Source of the DNA: Actinosynnema pretiosum
GTDB taxonomy: Bacteria; Actinomycetota; Actinomycetes; Mycobacteriales; Pseudonocardiaceae
Assembly (NCBI RefSeq): GCF_024171695.1
Contig: NZ_JAMTCF010000001.1
Coordinates: 735,061 to 799,060, forward strand
Direction: 5' to 3'
DNA length: 64,000 bases
Numbering within the stretch: the stretch's first letter is position 1; each line of letters opens with the position of its first letter. A program made the translations under genes and the position numbers. Positions 27,277-34,739 of the stretch are shown piece after piece. The notes beneath the pieces were generated by a model. The model searched no databases and was not told the DNA's origin. It worked only from the letters and a program-made list of their open reading frames with translations.

Positions 27277-27637
27277 TGAACGGTCCGTTGGGCGAGCAGG
27301 ACGCGAGCGAACGGACCACTGGCCAGCCGTGACCCCGGCGAACGGACCGTTCACCCGCCATAACCCGACGTGCGGACCGTTCACATGCCGATCAGCAGGT
27401 AACGGGCCACGAGCGAACGGACCGTTCACCGGACGTCACCTGATGTGCGGACCGTTCACCTGCCATAAACCCGACGTGCGGACCGTTCACATGCCGATCA
27501 GCGGGCAATGGGCCACGAGCGAACGGACCGTTCACCAGGCAGCACCCGGCGAACGGACCATTCACTGGCCGATCAGCAGGGACGGGTCGTTAGTGAACGG
27601 ACCGTTCGCTGCCGGGCCGAACATGAACGGACCGTTG
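27277..27637. repeat. array of about eleven GAACGGACCGTTC palindromes
   Basis: The core GAACGGACCGTTC (6-base arms around one base, often extended to CAC) or its variant GTGCGGACCGTTCAC occurs near 27278, 27309, 27340, 27370, 27415, 27445, 27476, 27521, 27551, 27594 and 27625. Most centres are about 30-45 bases apart. Flanking words (ATGCCGATCAGC, GGCCACGAGC, CCATAACCCGACGTG) also recur, so blocks of two or three palindromes were duplicated. The array lies between gene ends, so it does not look like an operator cluster for either neighbour. Confidence 0.85.
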
Positions 27638-27728
27638 GCGAGCGGCGAGCGGCGAGCGGCGAGCGGCGAGCAGCCAGCAGCCAGCAGCCAGCAGCCAGCA
27701 GCCAGCGGCCAGCGGCCAGCGGCCAGCG
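27637..27728. repeat. 7-bp tandem repeat array
   Basis: About 13 contiguous heptamers run without a gap: GGCGAGC units, then AGCAGCC units, then AGCGGCC units. The same words appear, scrambled, at 1.8-1.95 kb. Confidence 0.9.
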
Positions 27729-28124
27729 AATCGGCGATGGGACGCGCCCAGGGTGGGTGCAAATGGGTGAGGGCTCCGATGTCGGTGAGTGTGCAAGACG
27801 GGTGAGCGTGCCGGAGTGGGGCGGCGGCAAGGTGGGATCGGCGGCGAAGTGGGCGCGCTGAGATGGGCGGTGCGGTGCGGGCAGCGCGGTGCGGTGCGGG
27901 CAGCGCGGCGGAAGGGTTTGTTCGTCGGAGTGCGCGTGCAGGCTGGCGGCTGGGTTTGAGCATCGGGTTTCCAATCCGGGTTGCCCGGTTGGCAGCGGTC
28001 CGTTCGGGACGGACTCGTGGCACCCTGCCCGCTCGTTCGCCCCCGCCCCACCCGATCACACCGCCCTATCCCGTCCCACCTCGGTCACATCACCTCACCC
28101 GTCCCACCCGGTCACATCGCCCCC

Positions 28125-28685
28125 TCACCCACCCCGCCAAGACGGCTCCACCCGCGCCCACTCCCGCTCCCAAGCGCGCAAGTGCGCCCTGCGCACCACG
28201 ACGTGCGCGGTCGCGCCGCAGCCGGTCGCCGTCGCCACCAGGGCCAGCCAGGTGCCCAGACCCGCGCCCGCCGCGCCCAGCAGCGCGTCTCCGCTGGTCA
28301 ACGGCTCGGGCACCGGCTCACCCGACTGGTTCAACCACACCGGCACCGCGGCGCCCGCCGCCAGGTCGTTCCCGGCCTCCACCTCACCCCGCCTGGGCGT
28401 GCCGTCCGGGGCCCGCCAGGTCGCGGGGACCGGGGTGCGCTCGTGGCCCGCGCCGATGGTCGACGAGTCCGACGTGGGGGAGTCCGCCAGCAGCACCGCT
28501 CGCGCCGGGACGGTCGTGGCCGTCTGCTGGTCGGACAGGTCGGACAGCCGGTCGTGGGTTCGGGTGCCCACCGCCCCCGCGACCGGCATCCCGATCGCGG
28601 CGACCACCCAGACCAGGCCGAACAGCGCGCCGACCAGCCGGTCCCCCGCCCTGGCCAGCGGGTTGGGGCCGGGCAGGAGTCTCAT
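28125..28685 (-). CDS. second Rv1733c-like two-TM membrane protein
   Basis: About 186 residues from MRLLPGPNPLARAGDRLVG. It has TM1 (VGALFGLVWVVAAIGMPVAGAV), an extracytoplasmic domain, TM2 (LGAAGAGLGTWLALVATATG) and a terminal REWARVEPSW matching the other Rv1733c-like protein at 25.5 kb. The family is hypoxia-induced in mycobacteria, function unknown. The ATG at 28685 is preferred to more upstream starts because the family N-terminus aligns there. Divergent from a short Acg-like gene, repeating the arrangement seen at 26.1-26.3 kb. Confidence 0.75.
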   Translation of the reverse strand: MRLLPGPNPLARAGDRLVGALFGLVWVVAAIGMPVAGAVGTRTHDRLSDLSDQQTATTVPARAVLLADSPTSDSSTIGAGHERTPVPATWRAPDGTPRRGEVEAGNDLAAGAAVPVWLNQSGEPVPEPLTSGDALLGAAGAGLGTWLALVATATGCGATAHVVVRRAHLRAWEREWARVEPSWRGG

Positions 28686-28903
28686 CGGCACCTCCGGGTG
28701 CGTGGTGCGACCGCGCCGGGGACGGGGACGGGGAACGTCAGCCACCTGTCCAGGGTCCTGCTTCGCGGGCCGGTCCGCTGTCCTGCGAACGGGCGGTCCT
28801 CAGTGGCCGGGCGCGTCCGGCCCGGTCCAACGAGGACTTTCGGCGGTGTGCGGGCCCGCGTCCTCGCCGGATAGTGGTTGAACGGGAACGGAGGTGGCGC
28901 GCG

Positions 28904-29605
28904 ATGACCGGAGCGCTGGGACTGGCGGGGCGCGACGTGGCGGACGTGCTGACCGCCGCGGCTGCGGCGGGCGGTCGTTCGTGCAGGTTCCGCCTGACAG
29001 CCGACCGGATCGAGCTGCACGCCGAGAGCGACCGGCTCGACGCTCGGCTCGCGGTCGGGTCGGCGCTGCTGGTGCTGCGGCTCGCGCTGCAGGACCGGGG
29101 GGTGCGGGCGCTGGTGACGCTGCGCCCGCCGGACGTGCCCGGCGCGCTGGCCGTGGTGCGGCTGGGCGGGACCAGGGACCCCGACGAGGAGACCAAGCGG
29201 CTGCTCGCGGCCTCGGGAGCGCCCGAGGCCGAGCCGCTGCCCGGCGTCCCGGTGCCGCTGGCGCGCAGGCAGGCGCTGCAGCGGGCGGCCCAGCGGGAGC
29301 GGGCCTGGTTGCAGGCGGTGGACAAGGAGGAGATGGCCTGGCTGGGCGTCGCGGACGCGCCGCTGGTCGCGGTGCTGTGCACGTTCACCGACGGACCCGA
29401 GGCCGAGGTCCAGGCCGGGCAGGCGCTGCACCGGGTGCAGCTGGCCGGGGCCTGCCTGGGGCTCACGGTGCGGCGCGACGACTGCGGACCGCAGAAGCTG
29501 CGGCGGGCGCTGGGCGGGGCGGTGGTGCCGCAGGTGGTGCTGCGGATCGGGTCCCGGCCGCTGACGGCGGTCGAGCTGCCACCGCAGCGGGTCGCCTCCA
29601 ACTGA
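28904..29605 (+). CDS. short Acg-like nitroreductase fold protein
   Basis: A 233-residue protein whose C-terminus (LRRALGGAVVPQVVLRIGSRPL) and middle (QRAAQRERAWLQAVDKEEMAWLG) resemble the Acg family. It is about 90 residues shorter than the neighbour at 26.3 kb and lacks the N-terminal SVHNTQPW motif and the RRTDRR flavin loop. It may be a degenerate or single-lobed paralogue that no longer binds FMN. Divergent from the second Rv1733c-like gene. The ATG at 28904 has GGAGGTGGCGCG upstream. Confidence 0.7.
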   Translation: MTGALGLAGRDVADVLTAAAAAGGRSCRFRLTADRIELHAESDRLDARLAVGSALLVLRLALQDRGVRALVTLRPPDVPGALAVVRLGGTRDPDEETKRLLAASGAPEAEPLPGVPVPLARRQALQRAAQRERAWLQAVDKEEMAWLGVADAPLVAVLCTFTDGPEAEVQAGQALHRVQLAGACLGLTVRRDDCGPQKLRRALGGAVVPQVVLRIGSRPLTAVELPPQRVASN

Positions 29606-30246
29606 CCTGAGGCGGGAGCGGGACCGGGAGCAGGGCCGGGGGCAGGACTGGGGGCGCGGGCCGACCACATCCGGCGACCGAACCACAGCCGCGCCAACGG
29701 GCCGCGCACAGCGGGCGAACGCGCGGCTACCGGGGCACGTCCAGCGGTGGAGCGCGTCCGGTGGCCGGATGCACGGCGGGTGGGGCACCCGGCGGGCGGA
29801 CACCCTGCGGGCAGGGCACGTTCACCGGCGGAACACGCCCGGTGGCCGGACACCTGCGACCGGAGCACGCCCACCTGCAGAACACGCCGGTCGCCGGACA
29901 CCCGCGACCGGAGCACGCCCAGCGGCGGACCGCGCCCGGTGGTCGCCCCCGGCGAACCGCATCCAGCACCGAGCCGTGCCCGGCTAGCCGCCCCCGCCGA
30001 GCCACGTCCGGTGGCCGGACACTCACCCGCCGGACCGCCCCCGACGCCCGGTCACGCTCGGCCGGACCGCCCCCCGACGCCCGGTCACGTCCGGCCGGAC
30101 CGCCCCCTACACCCAGCCGCGTCCGGCTGGGCCGATCGGAGCACCCCCACGAGTCCGTTGCGCGCCAAGGGGTCCGCGTCGACCGGGCGCGGTTCCGGCC
30201 GCTCGATCCGGCCTGGTCGGCGGACGTCCCCGATTACACTGAAGCG
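29606..30246. other. intergenic region with degenerate repeats
   Basis: No gene is seen in 641 bases. From about 29720 to 30130 the sequence consists of diverged units around GGTGGCCGGACAC, CGACCGGAGCACGCC and CCGGACCGCCCCCGACGCCCGGTCACG. The last of these is nearly duplicated at about 30030 and 30064. The promoter of the next gene is at its right edge. Confidence 0.65.
30235..30240 (+). promoter_or_regulatory. -10 element of a leaderless gene
   Basis: TACACT stands 6 bases before the GTG start at 30247, with no ribosome-binding sequence between, indicating transcription starting at or beside the start codon. Confidence 0.5.
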
Positions 30247-30696
30247 GTGGCAGTAGCGGAGCCGCTTTCGGCTGACGAGCAGCAGGACGTGCTGGACGAC
30301 ATCACGACGATGGTGCTGCCCACGCTCCCACCGGGGTGGGCGCAGCTGGTGGTGCGGGCCTCGGTGGTCGGGCGGCACAGCGAGGCCAGCGCCGGGGTGC
30401 TGATGCCGGACCGGACCACGCTCCGCTGGGACTTCCCGCCCGACGTGTGGGAGCTGTTCCAGTTGCTGCGCAAGGGGATGCACGTCGAGGGGCTGGGGTC
30501 CTGGGTCGGGTTCTCCTACGTGCTCGACCCGCCGCACGAGTGGTCGATCAGCTACAACCGGGACGAGGCGCCGGTGTTCCAGGTCGCGCCCACCGGGTTG
30601 GACTACGCCACCGAGAACCGCTGGTTCCCCAGGGACCCGGAGACCGCGCCCGCGTGGTTCCGGGCCGGGTTGGCGCGCGGCCAGGCACAGGGCTGA
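30247..30696 (+). CDS. YezG/DUF600-like immunity-type protein
   Basis: A 149-residue soluble protein. The pattern of a WDFPPDVWELFQLLRKGM helix, strands ending WSISYNRDEAPVFQ, and a terminal FPRDPETAPAWFRAGL is close to antitoxin/immunity proteins of the YezG (DUF600) or TNT-immunity (IFT) type, which bind and block nuclease or NAD-glycohydrolase toxins. No toxin gene is adjacent, so it may be an orphan immunity gene or a domain reused elsewhere. The GTG start is probably leaderless. It ends 20 bases before a histidine kinase gene and may be co-transcribed with it. Confidence 0.65.
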   Translation: MAVAEPLSADEQQDVLDDITTMVLPTLPPGWAQLVVRASVVGRHSEASAGVLMPDRTTLRWDFPPDVWELFQLLRKGMHVEGLGSWVGFSYVLDPPHEWSISYNRDEAPVFQVAPTGLDYATENRWFPRDPETAPAWFRAGLARGQAQG

Positions 30697-30716
30697 GCGG
30701 GCGCGGGAACGGTCCC

Positions 30717-31784
30717 GTGCTGGCCGACGCGGGGGTGGCGGCGCTGTGCGTCGTCGTGTTCTGGTTGCCGCCCGGTGGGAACGCCGCGCTGCACGTGGTG
30801 CTCGTGGTGGCGCTGGTGCTCGGGGTGCTGCTGCGCGGACGGCTGCCGGTGGTGGGGTTCGCGCTCGTCTCGGTGGTCACCGCGATCGGCTGGGCGGTCG
30901 GGCTCGGGCACGACCCGTTCCTGGCCGCCGCCTGGGTGCTGCACCCGGTGGCGGTCCGGTACGGCGGGTCGACGCGGCGGGTCGGGGCGGTGCTGGGCGG
31001 GGTGCTCGCGGTGCTGCTGGTGACCGGGACCGAGGAGGAGCCGGGGGTGGTGGTGCGGCAGGTGATGGTGTCCCTGCTGGCGCTGGCCGCCGCCTGGCAG
31101 CTCGGCGCCTCGGTGCGGCGCGAGCGGGCCGAGGCCGCGCGGGCGGCTCGGGCCGAGGGCGAGCGGGCCGTGGTGGCGGAGCGGTTGCGGGTGGTGCGGG
31201 AGGTGCACGACGTGGTGTCGCACTCGCTGGGGGCCATCGCGCTGACCTCGGGGGTCGCCGCGCACCTCGGCGACCCGGAGGCACTGCGGCGCGGGCTGGA
31301 CGAGGTGGAGCGGACCAGCAAGCGGGCCATGGGCGAGCTGCGGGCGGTGCTCGGCGCCGTGCGGGAGAGCGGGGTGCGGGAGAGCGGGCCGCAGCCGGGG
31401 ATCGGGGACCTCGCCGCGCTCGTGCGGGACAGCCCGGTGGAGGCCGAGCTGCGCCTGGAAGGCGAGTGGGGCGGGGAGCTGCCCGCCGCCGTCGGGCTCG
31501 CGGTGTACCGGGTGGTGCAGGAGGGGCTCACGAACGCGGGCAAGCACGCGGTGGGCGCGCGGTGCTCGGTGCGGGTGGCGCGGCGGGGCGGAGGGGTCGA
31601 GGTGAGCGTGGTCGACAGCGGTGGGGGGTCGGCGGGCCGGGAGGGGCGCGGAAGTGGTGCGGCGCCGGGGTTCGGGCTGGTCGGGGTGCGGGAGCGGGTG
31701 GAGCTGCTCGGCGGCGGGGTGAGCGCGGGACCGTTGCGCGGCAAGGGGTTCGCGCTGCGGGCGGTGATCCCCGTTGAGCGGTGA
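30717..31784 (+). CDS. NarL-type sensor histidine kinase
   Basis: A 355-residue membrane kinase. Several N-terminal TM helices (about residues 5-125) are followed by a coiled linker, the HisKA_3 dimerisation helix with phospho-acceptor His164 in REVHDVVSHSLG, and a HATPase domain (VVQEGLTNAGKHA, then VVDSGGG and GFGLVGVRERV). No extracellular sensor domain is apparent, suggesting intramembrane sensing as in DesK/LiaS kinases. It overlaps the response regulator start by 11 bases. Confidence 0.9.
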   Translation: MLADAGVAALCVVVFWLPPGGNAALHVVLVVALVLGVLLRGRLPVVGFALVSVVTAIGWAVGLGHDPFLAAAWVLHPVAVRYGGSTRRVGAVLGGVLAVLLVTGTEEEPGVVVRQVMVSLLALAAAWQLGASVRRERAEAARAARAEGERAVVAERLRVVREVHDVVSHSLGAIALTSGVAAHLGDPEALRRGLDEVERTSKRAMGELRAVLGAVRESGVRESGPQPGIGDLAALVRDSPVEAELRLEGEWGGELPAAVGLAVYRVVQEGLTNAGKHAVGARCSVRVARRGGGVEVSVVDSGGGSAGREGRGSGAAPGFGLVGVRERVELLGGGVSAGPLRGKGFALRAVIPVER

Positions 31785-32439
31785 GCGGATCAGGGTGCTG
31801 GTCGCCGAGGACCAGGAGGTGGCGCGGGACGCGCTGTGCGCGCTGGTCGGCGCGACGCCGGACCTGCTGCTGGTCGGGCGGGCTCGGGACGGGCGGGAGG
31901 CGGTGGACGCGGCGGTGCGGCTGCGGCCGGACGTGGTGCTCGTGGACATCCGGATGCCGGTGCTGGACGGGGTCGAGGCGACCCGGCTGATCAGGGCGCG
32001 GGTCCCGCAGGCGCGGGTCGTGGTGCTGACCACGTTCGACCTCGACGAGTACGTCGACCGGGCGCTGCGGGCCGGGGCCTGCGGGTTCGTGCTCAAGAGC
32101 GCGCCGGTGCAGGACGTGCTGCGGGCGCTGCGGGCCGCGCGTGCCGGGGACTCCGTGCTGTCGCCGGAGGTCGCGCGGCGGGTGGTCGCCGGGTACGCGG
32201 CCCGGCCCGGCGGTCCGACGCCGTTCGACGCGCTGGCCGAGCGGGAGCGGCAGGTCGTGGCGGGGGTGGTGCGCGGGCTGTCGAACGAGGAGGTCGCCGC
32301 CGAGCTGTTCCTGAGCCTGGCCACGGTGAAGACCTACCTGAGCCGGGTGTTCGACAAGCTCGGCGTGCGGGACCGGACGCAGCTGGTGGTGCTGGCCTAC
32401 CGGACCGGGTTCGCCGGGCAGGAGTCAACTTTCGGCTGA
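31774..32439 (+). CDS. NarL/FixJ family response regulator
   Basis: A 221-residue regulator with receiver domain (phospho-acceptor Asp58 in VVLVDIRMP, conserved Lys in LKSAP) and a C-terminal LuxR-type helix-turn-helix (ERERQVVAGVVRGLSNEEVAAELFLSLATVKTYLSRVF). The TTG at 31774 overlaps the kinase gene. The ABC transporter genes beginning 35 bases downstream are the likely targets. Confidence 0.92.
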   Translation: MSGERIRVLVAEDQEVARDALCALVGATPDLLLVGRARDGREAVDAAVRLRPDVVLVDIRMPVLDGVEATRLIRARVPQARVVVLTTFDLDEYVDRALRAGACGFVLKSAPVQDVLRALRAARAGDSVLSPEVARRVVAGYAARPGGPTPFDALAERERQVVAGVVRGLSNEEVAAELFLSLATVKTYLSRVFDKLGVRDRTQLVVLAYRTGFAGQESTFG

Positions 32440-32473
32440 TGCCGGTCCGGCGCGCGGGCCGCAGGCTGGGCGC

Positions 32474-33172
32474 GTGATCGAGGTCGAGGAGCTGACGAAG
32501 CGGCGCGGCGGGCGCTTCGCCGTGCGGGAACTGGGTTTTCACGCCGCGCCGGGACGGGTCACCGCGTTCCTGGGGCCCAACGGGGCGGGCAAGTCCACGA
32601 CGTTGCGGGTGCTGCTCGGGCTGGACCGGGCGGATTCGGGGCGGGCGCTGGTGAACGGGCTGCCGTACGCGCGGTTGCGGTGGCCGCTGCGGGTGGTCGG
32701 GTCGGTGCTGGAGGACGGGGCGCACCCGGCGCGCAGCGGGCGGGCGCACCTGGCGTGGGTGGCGCGCAGCAACAGGATTCCGCTCACCCGCGTCCAGGAA
32801 GTCCTCGGGATTGCTGGTCTTCCGGACGCGGGCGGGGTGAAGGTCGGGGCGTGCTCGCTGGGGATGCGGCGGCGGCTCGCGGTGGCGACCGCGCTGCTGG
32901 GCGACCCGGAGGTGCTGGTGCTGGACGAGCCGGTGAACGGGCTGGACCCCGAGGGCATCAGGTGGTTGCGGCGCCTGGTGCGGGACTTCGCCGACCGGGG
33001 CGGGACGGTGCTGCTGTCCAGCCACCTGGTGGCCGAGGCGGAAGCGGTGGCGGACGACGTCGTGGTGCTGGACAGGGGGAAGCTGGTCGCCGCCGGGACC
33101 GTCGCGCAGGTCGTGGGGGCGCGCGGGAGCCTGGAGGACGCGTTCTTCGCGCTGACCGGGGGTGCGGCGTGA
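32474..33172 (+). CDS. ABC transporter ATP-binding protein
   Basis: A 232-residue ATPase with Walker A GPNGAGKST (34-42), an ABC signature degenerated to CSLGMRRR, Walker B VLVLDEP and the switch His in LLSSH. It belongs to the DrrA/CcmA-like ABC-2 exporters. It pairs with the permease that follows (GTGA overlap 33169-33172) and follows a two-component system, the layout of inducible resistance or envelope-stress exporters. Substrate unknown. Confidence 0.92.
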   Translation: MIEVEELTKRRGGRFAVRELGFHAAPGRVTAFLGPNGAGKSTTLRVLLGLDRADSGRALVNGLPYARLRWPLRVVGSVLEDGAHPARSGRAHLAWVARSNRIPLTRVQEVLGIAGLPDAGGVKVGACSLGMRRRLAVATALLGDPEVLVLDEPVNGLDPEGIRWLRRLVRDFADRGGTVLLSSHLVAEAEAVADDVVVLDRGKLVAAGTVAQVVGARGSLEDAFFALTGGAA

Positions 33173-33858
33173 TCGCGGCGGCGCTGGCGGCGGAGGCGCG
33201 GAAGCTGGTGTCGCTGCGGGCTTTCCCGGTCGCGTTCGGGGTCGGCGTGCTGGTGCCGCTGGCGCTGCTGCTGATCAACCGGGCGGCGGGCGGCGAGGGG
33301 GTGCTGGCGTTCGCGGGGCTGCCCGGCGGGGCGGTGGGCGGCGTGGTGCTCGGGGTGGTGGTGATCAGCAGCGAGCACGGGAACGGGCAGCTCGCCACCA
33401 CGCTCGCGGCGGTCCCCCGGCGGTGGGTGCTGCTGCTGGCCAAGGCTCTCACCGTCGTGGTGGCGGTCGCGGCGCTGGCCGGGACGGCGGTCGCCACCGT
33501 GCTGACCGTCGAGGGCAGCTGGGGCGCGGACGGCTCGCACGGGCGGGCCGCCGGGACGGTCGTGTACTGGGTGCTGACGGCGCTGATGGCGTTCGCGGTG
33601 GCGGTGGTGGCGCGCAGCGGGCTGGTGCCCGTGGTGGTGTTCACGATCAACGGCACGCTGGTGTCGGTGAGCTACCTGCTGCTGCGCGTCACCCCGCACG
33701 CGAAGTACCTGCCGGACCTCGCGGGGGTGCGGATGTTCGCGGGCGCGGACTTCCACGGCGAGGCGCTGCCGCCGGTCACCGGCGGGCTGGTCATGGCGGC
33801 CTGGGCCGCCGCCGCGCTGGCGGCGGCCGGGGCCGTGTTCGCGCGGCGGGACGCGTGA
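33169..33858 (+). CDS. ABC-2 type permease
   Basis: A 229-residue integral membrane protein with about six TM segments, including AFGVGVLVPLALLLI, GGAVGGVVLGVVVI and the last GGLVMAAWAAAALAAAGAVF. It has the SSEHGNGQLATTL motif common in ABC-2 permeases of actinomycetes. It is the membrane half of the exporter; start GTG overlapping the ATPase stop. Confidence 0.87.
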   Translation: MIAAALAAEARKLVSLRAFPVAFGVGVLVPLALLLINRAAGGEGVLAFAGLPGGAVGGVVLGVVVISSEHGNGQLATTLAAVPRRWVLLLAKALTVVVAVAALAGTAVATVLTVEGSWGADGSHGRAAGTVVYWVLTALMAFAVAVVARSGLVPVVVFTINGTLVSVSYLLLRVTPHAKYLPDLAGVRMFAGADFHGEALPPVTGGLVMAAWAAAALAAAGAVFARRDA

Positions 33859-33861
33859 GCC

Positions 33862-33918
33862 GGGTGATCCCGTTGCGCGGCAACGGGATCACCCCTTCGG
33901 CAACGGGATCACCCCTTC
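33862..33918. terminator. bidirectional terminator with a duplicated arm
   Basis: A perfect 15-bp stem (33862-33876 with 33880-33894, loop GCG) separates two convergent genes. Its right arm plus CCTTC (20 bases, 33879-33898) is repeated directly at 33899-33918. The second copy supplies the stop codon and last residues of the sugar permease gene. Confidence 0.85.
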
Positions 33919-34739
33919 ACCGAACCGGCCAGACCGCCGACGATGCGGCGCTCGGCCAGCGCGAAGAAGCCCAGCGCGGGCAGCATCGACAGCGCGGTGA
34001 ACGCGAGCACGCGCGCGGTGTCCTGCGAGTACTGGGCCTGGAAGGTCGCCACGCCCAGCGGCAGGGTGAAGCTGGTCTGGTCGTTGAACACCAGCAGGGG
34101 CAGCAGGTACGCGTTCCAGCTGGTGACGAACGCCAGCACCGCGACCGTCGCGAGCGCGGGCGTGGACAGCGGCAGCAGGACCCGCCAGAAGAAGCCGAGC
34201 CTGGTCGCGCCGTCGAGCGTGGCGGCGTCCTCGATCTCCTGCGGGATCGCCCGCATGAACGGGCGCAGGATCACGATGGTGACCGGCAGGGAGAACGCGG
34301 CCTGCGGCAGCGCCACGCCCCACGCGGACTCCAGCAGGCCGAGCTGGCGCAGCCACGGGTACAGCGGCAGCGCGGCCAGGCCGACGGGGAACAGCAGCCC
34401 GAGGGTGAACAGGGTGTAGACGGCCTCGCGGCCCGCGAAGCGGTAGCGGGACAGGGCGAAGCCCGCCGCCGAGCCGCAGGCGACCGCGAGGACCGTGGCG
34501 GCGAGGGCGATCGTGGCGCTGTTGCCCAGGAAGCGCCAGAATTCCCACGAGCCCAGGATCGACGCGTAGTTGTCCAGCACCCACGGCGCGGGCAGGCCCG
34601 CAGGGTCGTCGTTGATCTGGGCGTTGGTGCGGAAACCGCCCAGCACCACGAACAGCAGCGGCACGACGGTGATCCCGACGACCGCGATCGCGGCGGTGTA
34701 CCCGGCGGCGAGGCCGGTCCTGGTGTGCGTGGCGGCCAT
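33909..34739 (-). CDS. carbohydrate ABC transporter permease, MalG type
   Basis: A 276-residue inner-membrane permease with six predicted TM helices and the cytoplasmic EAA loop (EIEDAATLDGATRLGFFWRV) that docks the ATPase. It forms a heterodimer with the preceding MalF-type permease, whose stop overlaps its ATG by one base (TGATG). No ATPase gene is in the cluster, as is usual for actinomycete sugar importers that share one MsiK. Confidence 0.92.
   Translation of the reverse strand: MAATHTRTGLAAGYTAAIAVVGITVVPLLFVVLGGFRTNAQINDDPAGLPAPWVLDNYASILGSWEFWRFLGNSATIALAATVLAVACGSAAGFALSRYRFAGREAVYTLFTLGLLFPVGLAALPLYPWLRQLGLLESAWGVALPQAAFSLPVTIVILRPFMRAIPQEIEDAATLDGATRLGFFWRVLLPLSTPALATVAVLAFVTSWNAYLLPLLVFNDQTSFTLPLGVATFQAQYSQDTARVLAFTALSMLPALGFFALAERRIVGGLAGSVKG

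Larger units (their letters stand above)
27265..28124. other. intergenic region dominated by palindromic and 7-bp repeats
   Basis: An 860-base region between convergent genes. 27277-27637 is an array of a 13-base palindrome, 27637-27728 is a period-7 repeat, and 27730-28124 is unremarkable GC-rich sequence with no gene seen. Open frames here are repeats translated by chance (for example recurrent Asn-Gly-Pro-Phe). Confidence 0.75.

Noticed and set aside
27277..27637. CRISPR array
   Set aside because: The repeated unit is only 13-15 bases and palindromic, spacers differ in length and themselves contain shared words, and no cas gene is near.
27242..27805. Open frames with recurrent Asn-Gly-Pro-Phe on both strands
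   Set aside because: The repeats are translations of the GAACGGACCGTTC palindrome, which reads alike on both strands. No ribosome site, no conserved protein.
30717..32439. The NarL-type two-component system as the DevRS of the dormancy island
   Set aside because: The kinase has TM helices but no GAF haem-sensing domains, and the regulator is followed directly by ABC exporter genes, which are more likely targets.
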